A stretch of 64,000 nucleotides of DNA. Source: Aphanomyces cochlioides (lineage: Eukaryota; Oomycota; Saprolegniomycetes; Saprolegniales; Verrucalvaceae). The notes beneath the pieces were generated by a model. That model searched no databases, had not been told where the DNA came from, and saw only the letters and a program-made list of their open reading frames with translations. Below, one piece after another: positions 32,194 to 46,396 of the stretch (position 1 is its first letter; every line of letters begins with the position of its first letter). The stretch spans positions 1,612,001 to 1,676,000 of the forward strand of contig JAHQRK010000017.1 of NCBI GenBank assembly GCA_019828595.1, written 5' to 3'. Both the position numbers and the translations under genes were made by a program.

Positions 32194-33438
32194 TTCCTTT
32201 TTCATTTTTTCCTCTCCTACACAGAGAGAAACCCTATCTTTTTATATCCTTCCAACTTTTCCTACTTTCAAAAGATAGCATACACTCGAATGGTCCTTCT
32301 GACCTACCATCGTCAACATTACAAATCTTGCAATATTCCATCCCACATGTTCAATCGATGCGACAGTGTCACTCCAACAAGGTTGATCGCCCAAGACGCA
32401 ATCCAAGTCAGACCAAGCAGTATGGATTTCAGCTGGTTGGCTGCATCGAATGTTGGGATGTTTTCGAGGCCACTCTGTCGATGGCCTCTTCCATTTCGAC
32501 GAGTCTAGCCTTGACAACACTTGATAACAACTTGATATTGCAACATAGATTTCTCATCAGAGACCTCAAACGCAACCATACATCGACAACCAATTCAAAA
32601 CTACCTGAAACAGACTCACTACAACAAAACAAAATGGACAATCAACACCATCAGTTCAGGCGACAATGTCACGACGTCAAAACAAATTATACACACAGCA
32701 CTCTCGTTTGTTCATTTCATCGTGAAGAGCATGTCTTGTCACTCCGTTTGAGAGCAAATAATGAGTCGTTACCCATATTTGTGTGATGGATATTGCATCA
32801 TGTTTATTGCAGTATTGATAACAATATCGATGTCGAATTGCCCTGAATAGCAGACAGCAAGGTTTGGATTCTGTCAAATGACTTGACCACGGAGTCCACG
32901 GTGGCGCGTATGATATGGCGCGCGACCACGCTGAGCAGATTCTCGACAAGCCATTGGATACACGTGAATCATGATGAGTATACATTGCTGGTGACCCCTA
33001 AAAATGTATACACATGCTGAGCTATAGTCGGTGCAAATGCTACAACTCTTGATGGAGGTGTGTTCACGATGTGGGACGACGGACATGTTTAAACCCGATT
33101 CGTGGAAATGGTACCATTCGACTACTTCCTGCGTCCGAGATGGACGTTGGTAGAAAGAGCAAGTTGTGTTTTGTTTGTTTGCAAAGAGGACACATGTGCA
33201 CGTGGTGTGGGGTATTTGGAGAATGTATCTGGTTCGTTTGATGAAGGATAGAGAGTTTGTGTAAATTGTTGTGAATGGGAAAGTAAGGAAGGTATGAGGT
33301 TGTGTTGAGGTGTGTGGAAGATTTCGTGCGTGTGTGTGTGGTATGGCGAGAGTGATATTGGCTGAAACAGTGGTTTTTTGAAGGTGTGTGAAAGTGTGAA
33401 GGGTATTGAGCTGCATGGGAAGGGAAATCAGCATGAAA

Positions 33439-33510
33439 TCCTCGTTAGTATAGTGGTCAGTATACCCGCCTGTCACGCGGGTGACCCGGGTTCAATTCCC
33501 GGACGGGGAG
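33439..33510 (+). tRNA. tRNA-Asp(GUC), intact copy 9
   Basis: Canonical copy; a single change in its 5' flank (CTGCATGGG for CTGCGTGGG near 33414) is unique in the window. Confidence 0.97.
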
Positions 33511-34755
33511 TTCCTTTTTCATTTTTTCCTCTCCTACACAGAGAGAAACCCTATCTTTTTATATCCTTCCAACTTTTCCTACTTTCAAAAGATAGCATAC
33601 ACTCGAATGGTCCTTCTGACCTACCATCGTCAACATTACAAATCTTGCAATATTCCATCCCACATGTTCAATCGATGCGACAGTGTCACTCCAACAAGGT
33701 TGATCGCCCAAGACGCAATCCAAGTCAGACCAAGCAGTATGGATTTCAGCTGGTTGGCTGCATCGAATGTTGGGATGTTTTCGAGGCCACTCTGTCGATG
33801 GCCTCTTCCATTTCGACGAGTCTAGCCTTGACAACACTTGATAACAACTTGATATTGCAACATAGATTTCTCATCAGAGACCTCAAACGCAACCATACAT
33901 CGACAACCAATTCAAAACTACCTGAAACAGACTCACTACAACAAAACAAAATGGACAATCAACACCATCAGTTCAGGCGACAATGTCACGACGTCAAAAC
34001 AAATTATACACACAGCACTCTCGTTTGTTCATTTCATCGTGAAGAGCATGTCTTGTCACTCCGTTTGAGAGCAAATAATGAGTCGTTACCCATATTTGTG
34101 TGATGGATATTGCATCATGTTTATTGCAGTATTGATAACAATATCGATGTCGAATTGCCCTGAATAGCAGACAGCAAGGTTTGGATTCTGTCAAATGACT
34201 TGACCACGGAGTCCACGGTGGCGCGTATGATATGGCGCGCGACCACGCTGAGCAGATTCTCGACAAGCCATTGGATACACGTGAATCATGATGAGTATAC
34301 ATTGCTGGTGACCCCTAAAAATGTATACACATGCTGAGCTATAGTCGGTGCAAATGCTACAACTCTTGATGGAGGTGTGTTCACGATGTGGGACGACGGA
34401 CATGTTTAAACCCGATTCGTGGAAATGGTACCATTCGACTACTTCCTGCGTCCGAGATGGACGTTGGTAGAAAGAGCAAGTTGTGTTTTGTTTGTTTGCA
34501 AAGAGGACACATGTGCACGTGGTGTGGGGTATTTGGAGAATGTATCTGGTTCGTTTGATGAAGGATAGAGAGTTTGTGTAAATTGTTGTGAATGGGAAAG
34601 TAAGGAAGGTATGAGGTTGTGTTGAGGTGTGTGGAAGATTTCGTGCGTGTGTGTGTGGTATGGCGAGAGTGATATTGGCTGAAACAGTGGTTTTTTGAAG
34701 GTGTGTGAAAGTGTGAAGGGTATTGAGCTGCGTGGGAAGGGAAATCAGCATGAAA

Positions 34756-34827
34756 TCCTCGTTAGTATAGTGGTCAGTATACCCGCCTGTCACGCGGGTG
34801 ACCCGGGTTCAATTCCCGGACGGGGAG
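34756..34827 (+). tRNA. tRNA-Asp(GUC), intact copy 10
   Basis: Canonical copy in the run of 1317-bp units. Confidence 0.97.
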
Positions 34828-36072
34828 TTCCTTTTTCATTTTTTCCTCTCCTACACAGAGAGAAACCCTATCTTTTTATATCCTTCCAACTTTTCCTACT
34901 TTCAAAAGATAGCATACACTCGAATGGTCCTTCTGACCTACCATCGTCAACATTACAAATCTTGCAATATTCCATCCCACATGTTCAATCGATGCGACAG
35001 TGTCACTCCAACAAGGTTGATCGCCCAAGACGCAATCCAAGTCAGACCAAGCAGTATGGATTTCAGCTGGTTGGCTGCATCGAATGTTGGGATGTTTTCG
35101 AGGCCACTCTGTCGATGGCCTCTTCCATTTCGACGAGTCTAGCCTTGACAACACTTGATAACAACTTGATATTGCAACATAGATTTCTCATCAGAGACCT
35201 CAAACGCAACCATACATCGACAACCAATTCAAAACTACCTGAAACAGACTCACTACAACAAAACAAAATGGACAATCAACACCATCAGTTCAGGCGACAA
35301 TGTCACGACGTCAAAACAAATTATACACACAGCACTCTCGTTTGTTCATTTCATCGTGAAGAGCATGTCTTGTCACTCCGTTTGAGAGCAAATAATGAGT
35401 CGTTACCCATATTTGTGTGATGGATATTGCATCATGTTTATTGCAGTATTGATAACAATATCGATGTCGAATTGCCCTGAATAGCAGACAGCAAGGTTTG
35501 GATTCTGTCAAATGACTTGACCACGGAGTCCACGGTGGCGCGTATGATATGGCGCGCGACCACGCTGAGCAGATTCTCGACAAGCCATTGGATACACGTG
35601 AATCATGATGAGTATACATTGCTGGTGACCCCTAAAAATGTATACACATGCTGAGCTATAGTCGGTGCAAATGCTACAACTCTTGATGGAGGTGTGTTCA
35701 CGATGTGGGACGACGGACATGTTTAAACCCGATTCGTGGAAATGGTACCATTCGACTACTTCCTGCGTCCGAGATGGACGTTGGTAGAAAGAGCAAGTTG
35801 TGTTTTGTTTGTTTGCAAAGAGGACACATGTGCACGTGGTGTGGGGTATTTGGAGAATGTATCTGGTTCGTTTGATGAAGGATAGAGAGTTTGTGTAAAT
35901 TGTTGTGAATGGGAAAGTAAGGAAGGTATGAGGTTGTGTTGAGGTGTGTGGAAGATTTCGTGCGTGTGTGTGTGGTATGGCGAGAGTGATATTGGCTGAA
36001 ACAGTGGTTTTTTGAAGGTGTGTGAAAGTGTGAAGGGTATTGAGCTGCGTGGGAAGGGAAATCAGCATGAAA

Positions 36073-36144
36073 TCCTCGTTAGTATAGTGGTCAGTATACC
36101 CGCCTGTCACGCGGGTGACCCGGGTTCAATTCCCGGACGGGGAG
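36073..36144 (+). tRNA. tRNA-Asp(GUC), intact copy 11
   Basis: Canonical copy in the run of 1317-bp units. Confidence 0.97.
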
Positions 36145-37389
36145 TTCCTTTTTCATTTTTTCCTCTCCTACACAGAGAGAAACCCTATCTTTTTATATCC
36201 TTCCAACTTTTCCTACTTTCAAAAGATAGCATACACTCGAATGGTCCTTCTGACCTACCATCGTCAACATTACAAATCTTGCAATATTCCATCCCACATG
36301 TTCAATCGATGCGACAGTGTCACTCCAACAAGGTTGATCGCCCAAGACGCAATCCAAGTCAGACCAAGCAGTATGGATTTCAGCTGGTTGGCTGCATCGA
36401 ATGTTGGGATGTTTTCGAGGCCACTCTGTCGATGGCCTCTTCCATTTCGACGAGTCTAGCCTTGACAACACTTGATAACAACTTGATATTGCAACATAGA
36501 TTTCTCATCAGAGACCTCAAACGCAACCATACATCGACAACCAATTCAAAACTACCTGAAACAGACTCACTACAACAAAACAAAATGGACAATCAACACC
36601 ATCAGTTCAGGCGACAATGTCACGACGTCAAAACAAATTATACACACAGCACTCTCGTTTGTTCATTTCATCGTGAAGAGCATGTCTTGTCACTCCGTTT
36701 GAGAGCAAATAATGAGTCGTTACCCATATTTGTGTGATGGATATTGCATCATGTTTATTGCAGTATTGATAACAATATCGATGTCGAATTGCCCTGAATA
36801 GCAGACAGCAAGGTTTGGATTCTGTCAAATGACTTGACCACGGAGTCCACGGTGGCGCGTATGATATGGCGCGCGACCACGCTGAGCAGATTCTCGACAA
36901 GCCATTGGATACACGTGAATCATGATGAGTATACATTGCTGGTGACCCCTAAAAATGTATACACATGCTGAGCTATAGTCGGTGCAAATGCTACAACTCT
37001 TGATGGAGGTGTGTTCACGATGTGGGACGACGGACATGTTTAAACCCGATTCGTGGAAATGGTACCATTCGACTACTTCCTGCGTCCGAGATGGACGTTG
37101 GTAGAAAGAGCAAGTTGTGTTTTGTTTGTTTGCAAAGAGGACACATGTGCACGTGGTGTGGGGTATTTGGAGAATGTATCTGGTTCGTTTGATGAAGGAT
37201 AGAGAGTTTGTGTAAATTGTTGTGAATGGGAAAGTAAGGAAGGTATGAGGTTGTGTTGAGGTGTGTGGAAGATTTCGTGCGTGTGTGTGTGGTATGGCGA
37301 GAGTGATATTGGCTGAAACAGTGGTTTTTTGAAGGTGTGTGAAAGTGTGAAGGGTATTGAGCTGCGTGGGAAGGGAAATCAGCATGAAA

Positions 37390-37461
37390 TCCTCGTTAGT
37401 ATAGTGGTCAGTATACCCGCCTGTCACGCGGGTGACCCGGGTTCAATTCCCGGACGGGGAG
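37390..37461 (+). tRNA. tRNA-Asp(GUC), intact copy 12
   Basis: Canonical copy; last intact gene before retrotransposon C. Confidence 0.97.
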
Positions 37462-38753
37462 TTCCTTTTTCATTTTTTCCTCTCCTACACAGAGAGAAAC
37501 CCTATCTTTTTATATCCTTCCAACTTTTCCTACTTTCAAAAGATAGCATACACTCGAATGGTCCTTCTGACCTACCATCGTCAACATTACAAATCTTGCA
37601 ATATTCCATCCCACATGTTCAATCGATGCGACAGTGTCACTCCAACAAGGTTGATCGCCCAAGACGCAATCCAAGTCAGACCAAGCAGTATGGATTTCAG
37701 CTGGTTGGCTGCATCGAATGTTGGGATGTTTTCGAGGCCACTCTGTCGATGGCCTCTTCCATTTCGACGAGTCTAGCCTTGACAACACTTGATAACAACT
37801 TGATATTGCAACATAGATTTCTCATCAGAGACCTCAAACGCAACCATACATCGACAACCAATTCAAAACTACCTGAAACAGACTCACTACAACAAAACAA
37901 AATGGACAATCAACACCATCAGTTCAGGCGACAATGTCACGACGTCAAAACAAATTATACACACAGCACTCTCGTTTGTTCATTTCATCGTGAAGAGCAT
38001 GTCTTGTCACTCCGTTTGAGAGCAAATAATGAGTCGTTACCCATATTTGTGTGATGGATATTGCATCATGTTTATTGCAGTATTGATAACAATATCGATG
38101 TCGAATTGCCCTGAATAGCAGACAGCAAGGTTTGGATTCTGTCAAATGACTTGACCACGGAGTCCACGGTGGCGCGTATGATATGGCGCGCGACCACGCT
38201 GAGCAGATTCTCGACAAGCCATTGGATACACGTGAATCATGATGAGTATACATTGCTGGTGACCCCTAAAAATGTATACACATGCTGAGCTATAGTCGGT
38301 GCAAATGCTACAACTCTTGATGGAGGTGTGTTCACGATGTGGGACGACGGACATGTTTAAACCCGATTCGTGGAAATGGTACCATTCGACTACTTCCTGC
38401 GTCCGAGATGGACGTTGGTAGAAAGAGCAAGTTGTGTTTTGTTTGTTTGCAAAGAGGACACATGTGCACGTGGTGTGGGGTATTTGGAGAATGTATCTGG
38501 TTCGTTTGATGAAGGATAGAGAGTTTGTGTAAATTGTTGTGAATGGGAAAGTAAGGAAGGTATGAGGTTGTGTTGAGGTGTGTGGAAGATTTCATGCGTG
38601 TGTGTGTGTGGTATGGCGAGAGTGATATTGGCTGAAACAGTGGTTTTTTGAAGGTGTGTGAAAGTGTGAAGGGTATTGAGCTGCGTGGGAAGGGAAATCA
38701 GCATGAAATCCTCGTTAGTATAGTGGTCAGTATACCCGCCTGTCACGCGGGTG

Positions 38754-41306
38754 TTTCCCCATGAATGGTCCCTGGCTTTGGAAATGCTATACTATTACCA
38801 AATCAACTCTCACTCCAACTTGGCACCCTCCCAATTGACAAGTTTAATTGTACTGCTGTACAAAAAGGACGACAAACTACTCCCAAAAAATTACCGTCCC
38901 ATCAGCTTGGTCAATATCGACGTGAAAATCCTCACAATGGTCCTTGCAGAACGAATGCAGAGAATCATTCAGTCGATAGTCCACCCGGATCAAACAGGTT
39001 TTATTCGTGGTCGATCAATCCAAACCAATTTACTGCGCTTGGAAGACCTGAATCACTTTATGAAGTTTTATTCCTCCGAGTCTATTGTGGCCCTCTTGGA
39101 CTTTGAAAAAGCCTTTGATAGGGTCAACCATTCCTATTTATTGGCAACCCTGAAGGAATTTAATTTTCCACCGTCCTTTCTCAACATGGTCAAAGTGCTT
39201 TATTCAAATCGTCGTGGACGAATTATTGTCAATGGACATTTATCCAACCCATTTAAGATCCAACGTGGTGTTTTACAAGGCGACCCATTATCACCTCTTT
39301 TATTTGTCTTGGCGCTAGAACCTATGTGTTTAGCCATACGCAAGAGAAAAGATTTGGGCATACGAATTGGTCATCACACTCACACCGGGAGCTATTATGC
39401 AGACGACTCCCAATTGTACTCCAAAAATACATCGACGTTGCAACTCCAACTCGACATCGTCAAAAAATTCTGTGATATCTCTGGTTTCAAGTTAAATCTC
39501 TCCAAGACAGAATTATTAACCCATGCCAATTTACCTCCAGACCTGGCACCTTTGGCTATTACTGATGACAAACCTGCTAAATCGTTGGGCCTTTTAATTT
39601 CTCCCAACATCACAGCCACAACACGTTTAAATTCGCTATTGGAGAAATTGGTCTCAAGAACACAACTATGGTCTTATCGAGCACGAACCCTACCCGGAAA
39701 AGTGACAATCCTAAGGTCAATTTGTTTTCCTGCGCTCTGGTATCAACTCCAATTTATTCCGATCGACAAAGAATATGCCAAACTATTCGACAAGGTCGCC
39801 AAGCAATTTATTCACGGCGATACAATTGATCCATATTCGACTCAACGTTATTTGCATCAATTCAACTCGGACATTATTTTCCTTCCAAAAGCACAAGGTG
39901 GTCTCGGATTTAAATCGTCTACCCACTGGTGGTCAAAACTACACCGGGTCATGACCTTTAAATGCTTCAAGCTACTCCTAGCACCACCTCACAACTCGTA
40001 TGGTCAAACGAAATTGCCAGCATGGCTATCCATTGGAGAATATTTACTCTCCAGAGCCTTCAGTCATGGGGAAATTTTTATGATCTCCTTTTCATGAGTC
40101 CACACTCTAGTATGTACAAAGCCATATCCCACCAAGATAAGGTTCCACCTCTCTGGTCAGCATTTACTCGACTATGGTTATCCTTATCTCCAACCCCACT
40201 TAAATTTCCCACAGTTCAAGTCGATGGAAATTTTCCACTTTGGCACAATCAATTCTTACCCTTGGAGAAAACTGTCTTTGAACACTGCTATCCAAAGACT
40301 TATGATTATGCTGTATCACTGGCAAAATTAAATTTTACCCATGTTCGCCACCTACTCGATGAAAATGGCAATCTTATGGATCGGAAAATCCTGTTAGATT
40401 GGATTAAATCTCAATGCTCAAGACGCCATTTAGCCACTCCCGATCATAAATGGTGGTATGCTCTACACGGAAGACTTAAGTCTATCCTTCCATCTCCACC
40501 CGAGGACACAGAAATTAATTTTCGTCAGCCTACCCCTTATCGGCAAACGGCTACCGAAATTACTTGGGCTGGAAATTTTAAAGATGGCTTTTTACCCTTT
40601 ATTGATGCCACCTTGGATGATTTAACTCATGAATTTAAATCCAAATCAGCTCAGGAGGTTTTACCCACAGCGCATTTATTGGTACCCTCGGATTTTTATG
40701 CCCACAAGGAAAATATTAAAGTGGTCGCATTCTACAGGCAGCCCAAATTTATTCTGCCAACGTATAGTGCTTTCATATATCGACTGCTTATACGAGCCTT
40801 ACCTCTCCGATACAAATTCAAGTACTCGGACGATATCCCGAACACTTGTATTTTTTGTCATGAAGTGGAGACGTATAAACATTTCACCTTGGACTGTCCA
40901 TATACTCGAGCATGTTGGAGTCCATTTAAATCCATGGCCAGATCCCTTAACTTTACTTCGCCAACTACCATGGAAAAAATATTCTTCTCTCCTATAGCAC
41001 TCCAAGACAAAGACCTCCAAGCTGGATTTAATTTGCTGTGGCCAATTTTTTTATCTTGTATTTGGTACAATTTGGAAAACTCGGTGCGACCGGATTTACC
41101 GTCCAGATTTACCTAACAAAACACCTATGACGATATCCAGCTTAGCAGGACACATTATAAAGCGGCATCTGTACCAAGTCAATCGAGCCTCCTTGGACGA
41201 CTCCACGAAGGCTTCCTTGACATCGGTGCTTCATAGTTTGCACCAGAATGAGTGGTTCTCTGCCCAAATCTTACCACAATCTCAAAACGAGACCTTGGAA
41301 CCTTAA
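38754..41306 (+). pseudogene. reverse transcriptase region of copy C, two frame breaks
   Basis: Homologous to the intact 852-codon frame but 3 nt shorter. One base is missing near 40064 (TCAGTCATGG against TCAGTCCATGG), which ends the first frame at 40097. TA is missing near 41066 (GGTACAAT against GGTATACAAT). The RT catalytic core is upstream of both breaks and unchanged; the zinc knuckle lies between them in the shifted frame. Confidence 0.9.
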
Positions 41307-43743
41307 AAGGCATGTTATATTGCAACCTTTGAAGAAATTCACCTAAGTCACCCAAACCAATGGGAAAACTCAAAGTGGATTTTCTCGCGACCCACTTGGC
41401 CTTTTCATGCGTTTGATGGCTCGTTAGCCCCAGCTAACAGAGCTCTATGAACACACCAAGTAACTTTATCTCATGCCGAGTCGTTCACAAAATCGACTTG
41501 ACTTTATCCGTTCACCCAAAATGGCAAAACTATCGACAACTCTGGCATTGCTCTGACGATTATTTCAGACATTCTAATGGTCATCAGGGTTGCTAGACAT
41601 CCCAAGCAGACAAACGCAAGCGTTAGATTGCAAAAAAGTGCAGTGGTTCTCTCACAACAACACTTTGAAAATTGTTACGACGTCTCCCCCTGGGGGCGAA
41701 ATCTCAAAATCGAGTGCACACTTTTTGTTCGGGAAAATTGCGCCACGGTGCCTAAAAGATTCTCCCATGTCTCCTCCTCAAGATGTGCCAGTTTGCGAGT
41801 GCTCAAACCTCGCCAAACTCGCGAAACAAAATTCGAAAGGAAATTCGACCCGGTGACACCCATTTTGAACCGGTTTCAACCCGTCACCAAAAGTGAAATT
41901 TCTCTCGACCTACTGCGTGGATTTCTACGTTTAGTGGCTTGTTATCTCAGTTGAATCGAGCTCTATGCCGACACCAACTAGCACATATTGCAGATCTATG
42001 GTTCAAAACCACGAACCCATTTTGGACTGTCACCCAAACCGGTGAAACACCAGGACAACTCGAACGCTTCCCCTAAGGTCACCGAGTGACATCTAGGGGT
42101 CTAGTGGGTGGCTCCACCACTTATTACGACTAGCCAAAGCGTTAGAACGCCCTGAAACATCCTGGTTTGCTCGCAATCCTCAATCCAAAATGTCAACCGC
42201 CCCTATCCACCGGCTACAAAACCTTAAGTCGGCTACAGGTCGCAAATCATTTCCTATCGACCGGCTATGACTCTTTTCCATCCTATCATGGCTAGACGAG
42301 TGTTTTAAGCCATCAAGAGCGATGATTGAAGCCCTGGAACCTACTTGCCGTCGCCCCGACAACTTTTGGTGAAATGGCTAAAACTCATCGGAATGGCTCC
42401 TGAACGCAAATCAACTCCGATCGCCCAACTTAGAGTTGGAGAGGCTCGAGAATGTCCTCGCGATGGATTTGAGCTATCAAGCACCATGATAGCAGCACAG
42501 GAACCCAACTTCCGATTCCAAACCATTTTGAGCCGATAAGGCTCCAAAACGACCATCGTAGCTCATTTCAGCTACACGACTCTATATGCACCGATTAATA
42601 TGGTGCATCCACCGCTAGCCTCCATTGATGGAGGACACCAAGTATGGCTATCTATCTCATAGCCGTTCGGAAGTTATGACTCCTTCAAATTTGGCCGCCG
42701 AGACGCCCGATTGGAAAAAACACTGGTTTTGGCTAGCGCTCTCCCGCTACACACTACCTATGGCGATTCTAATGGTGCGCTATCCTTCGTACGTATCGTC
42801 GCTACGATTCTGCCAAGTGGCTCCATGCACCGCGGCGCCGTTCGAAATCCAGCTCCGACGATGCTCGCGCTCGAGACCTATCCGCGCATGGCGCATGTCA
42901 AAATGGCACCTCCCAAATATTTTACCCTTTTTATTATTTTTGGGAGGTTTACCCCAAAAGCCCAACCCACAAGGGATTTTCCCTCTATCTCGCCACCTTC
43001 AACTCCGACGAAGACGCTCCTGAAATCAACTTTGCTTGTCATGGAACGACCGACCTCGTTGATTTTTTTGGCTGGTCAAATCGTCCAAGAACATTTTATT
43101 TTGGATGGTCTTTTCTCTCAAACCCAGCTTTTCCCATGGTTCCAGCGATTTAATTCGGCCTCCTGAGGTCGACTTAAATTGGCCACGACCTTTTTGGATT
43201 TTTTGGGCTCCTACCTCTTGCCAATTTATTTTCCTTGGGCCTGATTTTACTCTGTTTCGACCCTTTTGTCAATTTTTGGCCTTCCTCTCCTGTCGATTTA
43301 TTTATTCATGGATCGACCCCAACTCAAGCTTTTATTTACTTGGCCTTTTTCACTGTGTACCTCCACTTGGAATTTTTATCAAGACTTTTGTATACAAATA
43401 TTCAAGTCCTCCACAGTCAACCCGAAATTGCCTCGTATCTCGCCACCACCAACTCGGATCAAGATGGTCATGAAAAGAAAGTTGCTTGTATGGCTCTTTT
43501 CTATACTGTTGAATTTTTTCACAGCCTGAATCGCCATGCAACATTTTCTTTCTGCCATGGTTCCTCCAAATTACCCCACACCCCAAGTCTATTTCGGTTA
43601 AGCAACACTGGACGATTTTCCACAAGAACCTTCCAAGGTCACATTTCGCAACACATATTTATTATGCGACCTATGAAGCCAAAATCGAAAGTCTAGTTTG
43701 CGGCCCTTTTGGGCCATATTAATTCTTTAATATACTCAGTTAA
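38754..43743 (+). mobile_element. non-LTR retrotransposon copy C, 4990 bp
   Basis: Same 5' truncation point and 3' end as copy B. It differs by a few substitutions and small indels, including an extra six bases near 41796-41801 that B lacks. Its 5'-flanking unit has the GATTTCATGCG variant shared with the flanks of D and E but not B. Confidence 0.93.
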
Positions 43744-45032
43744 CCTGTCACGCGGGTGACCCGGGTTCAATTCCCGGACGGGGAGTTCCTTTTTCATTTT
43801 TTCCTCTCCTACACAGAGAGAAACCCTATCTTTTTATATCCTTCCAACTTTTCCTACTTTCAAAAGATAGCATACACTCGAATGGTCCTTCTGACCTACC
43901 ATCGTCAACATTACAAATCTTGCAATATTCCATCCCACATGTTCAATCGATGCGACAGTGTCACTCCAACAAGGTTGATCGCCCAAGACGCAATCCAAGT
44001 CAGACCAAGCAGTATGGATTTCAGCTGGTTGGCTGCATCGAATGTTGGGATGTTTTCGAGGCCACTCTGTCGATGGCCTCTTCCATTTCGACGAGTCTAG
44101 CCTTGACAACACTTGATAACAACTTGATATTGCAACATAGATTTCTCATCAGAGACCTCAAACGCAACCATACATCGACAACCAATTCAAAACTACCTGA
44201 AACAGACTCACTACAACAAAACAAAATGGACAATCAACACCATCAGTTCAGGCGACAATGTCACGACGTCAAAACAAATTATACACACAGCACTCTCGTT
44301 TGTTCATTTCATCGTGAAGAGCATGTCTTGTCACTCCGTTTGAGAGCAAATAATGAGTCGTTACCCATATTTGTGTGATGGATATTGCATCATGTTTATT
44401 GCAGTATTGATAACAATATCGATGTCGAATTGCCCTGAATAGCAGACAGCAAGGTTTGGATTCTGTCAAATGACTTGACCACGGAGTCCACGGTGGCGCG
44501 TATGATATGGCGCGCGACCACGCTGAGCAGATTCTCGACAAGCCATTGGATACACGTGAATCATGATGAGTATACATTGCTGGTGACCCCTAAAAATGTA
44601 TACACATGCTGAGCTATAGTCGGTGCAAATGCTACAACTCTTGATGGAGGTGTGTTCACGATGTGGGACGACGGACATGTTTAAACCCGATTCGTGGAAA
44701 TGGTACCATTCGACTACTTCCTGCGTCCGAGATGGACGTTGGTAGAAAGAGCAAGTTGTGTTTTGTTTGTTTGCAAAGAGGACACATGTGCACGTGGTGT
44801 GGGGTATTTGGAGAATGTATCTGGTTCGTTTGATGAAGGATAGAGAGTTTGTGTAAATTGTTGTGAATGGGAAAGTAAGGAAGGTATGAGGTTGTGTTGA
44901 GGTGTGTGGAAGATTTCGTGCGTGTGTGTGTGTGGTATGGCGAGAGTGATATTGGCTGAAACAGTGGTTTTTTGAAGGTGTGTGAAAGTGTGAAGGGTAT
45001 TGAGCTGCGTGGGAAGGGAAATCAGCATGAAA

Positions 45033-45104
45033 TCCTCGTTAGTATAGTGGTCAGTATACCCGCCTGTCACGCGGGTGACCCGGGTTCAATTCCCGGACGG
45101 GGAG
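45033..45104 (+). tRNA. tRNA-Asp(GUC), intact copy 13
   Basis: The only intact gene between retrotransposons C and D. Confidence 0.97.
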
Positions 45105-46396
45105 TTCCTTTTTCATTTTTTCCTCTCCTACACAGAGAGAAACCCTATCTTTTTATATCCTTCCAACTTTTCCTACTTTCAAAAGATAGCATACACTCGA
45201 ATGGTCCTTCTGACCTACCATCGTCAACATTACAAATCTTGCAATATTCCATCCCACATGTTCAATCGATGCGACAGTGTCACTCCAACAAGGTTGATCG
45301 CCCAAGACGCAATCCAAGTCAGACCAAGCAGTATGGATTTCAGCTGGTTGGCTGCATCGAATGTTGGGATGTTTTCGAGGCCACTCTGTCGATGGCCTCT
45401 TCCATTTCGACGAGTCTAGCCTTGACAACACTTGATAACAACTTGATATTGCAACATAGATTTCTCATCAGAGACCTCAAACGCAACCATACATCGACAA
45501 CCAATTCAAAACTACCTGAAACAGACTCACTACAACAAAACAAAATGGACAATCAACACCATCAGTTCAGGCGACAATGTCACGACGTCAAAACAAATTA
45601 TACACACAGCACTCTCGTTTGTTCATTTCATCGTGAAGAGCATGTCTTGTCACTCCGTTTGAGAGCAAATAATGAGTCGTTACCCATATTTGTGTGATGG
45701 ATATTGCATCATGTTTATTGCAGTATTGATAACAATATCGATGTCGAATTGCCCTGAATAGCAGACAGCAAGGTTTGGATTCTGTCAAATGACTTGACCA
45801 CGGAGTCCACGGTGGCGCGTATGATATGGCGCGCGACCACGCTGAGCAGATTCTCGACAAGCCATTGGATACACGTGAATCATGATGAGTATACATTGCT
45901 GGTGACCCCTAAAAATGTATACACATGCTGAGCTATAGTCGGTGCAAATGCTACAACTCTTGATGGAGGTGTGTTCACGATGTGGGACGACGGACATGTT
46001 TAAACCCGATTCGTGGAAATGGTACCATTCGACTACTTCCTGCGTCCGAGATGGACGTTGGTAGAAAGAGCAAGTTGTGTTTTGTTTGTTTGCAAAGAGG
46101 ACACATGTGCACGTGGTGTGGGGTATTTGGAGAATGTATCTGGTTCGTTTGATGAAGGATAGAGAGTTTGTGTAAATTGTTGTGAATGGGAAAGTAAGGA
46201 AGGTATGAGGTTGTGTTGAGGTGTGTGGAAGATTTCATGCGTGTGTGTGTGTGGTATGGCGAGAGTGATATTGGCTGAAACAGTGGTTTTTTGAAGGTGT
46301 GTGAAAGTGTGAAGGGTATTGAGCTGCGTGGGAAGGGAAATCAGCATGAAATCCTCGTTAGTATAGTGGTCAGTATACCCGCCTGTCACGCGGGTG

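Larger units (their letters stand above)
38709..43785 (+). pseudogene. tRNA-Asp split by retrotransposon C
   Basis: The parts are 38709-38753 and 43759-43785. The duplicated 15-bp word is at 38739-38753 and 43744-43758, at the same tRNA positions (31-45) as in B. Confidence 0.95.
38709..46351 (+). repeat. higher-order repeat, copy 1 (7643 bp)
   Basis: The unit is a split tRNA with its retrotransposon, the rest of that array unit, and one further unit with an intact tRNA. It is repeated at 46352-53990 and begins again at 53991. Confidence 0.85.
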
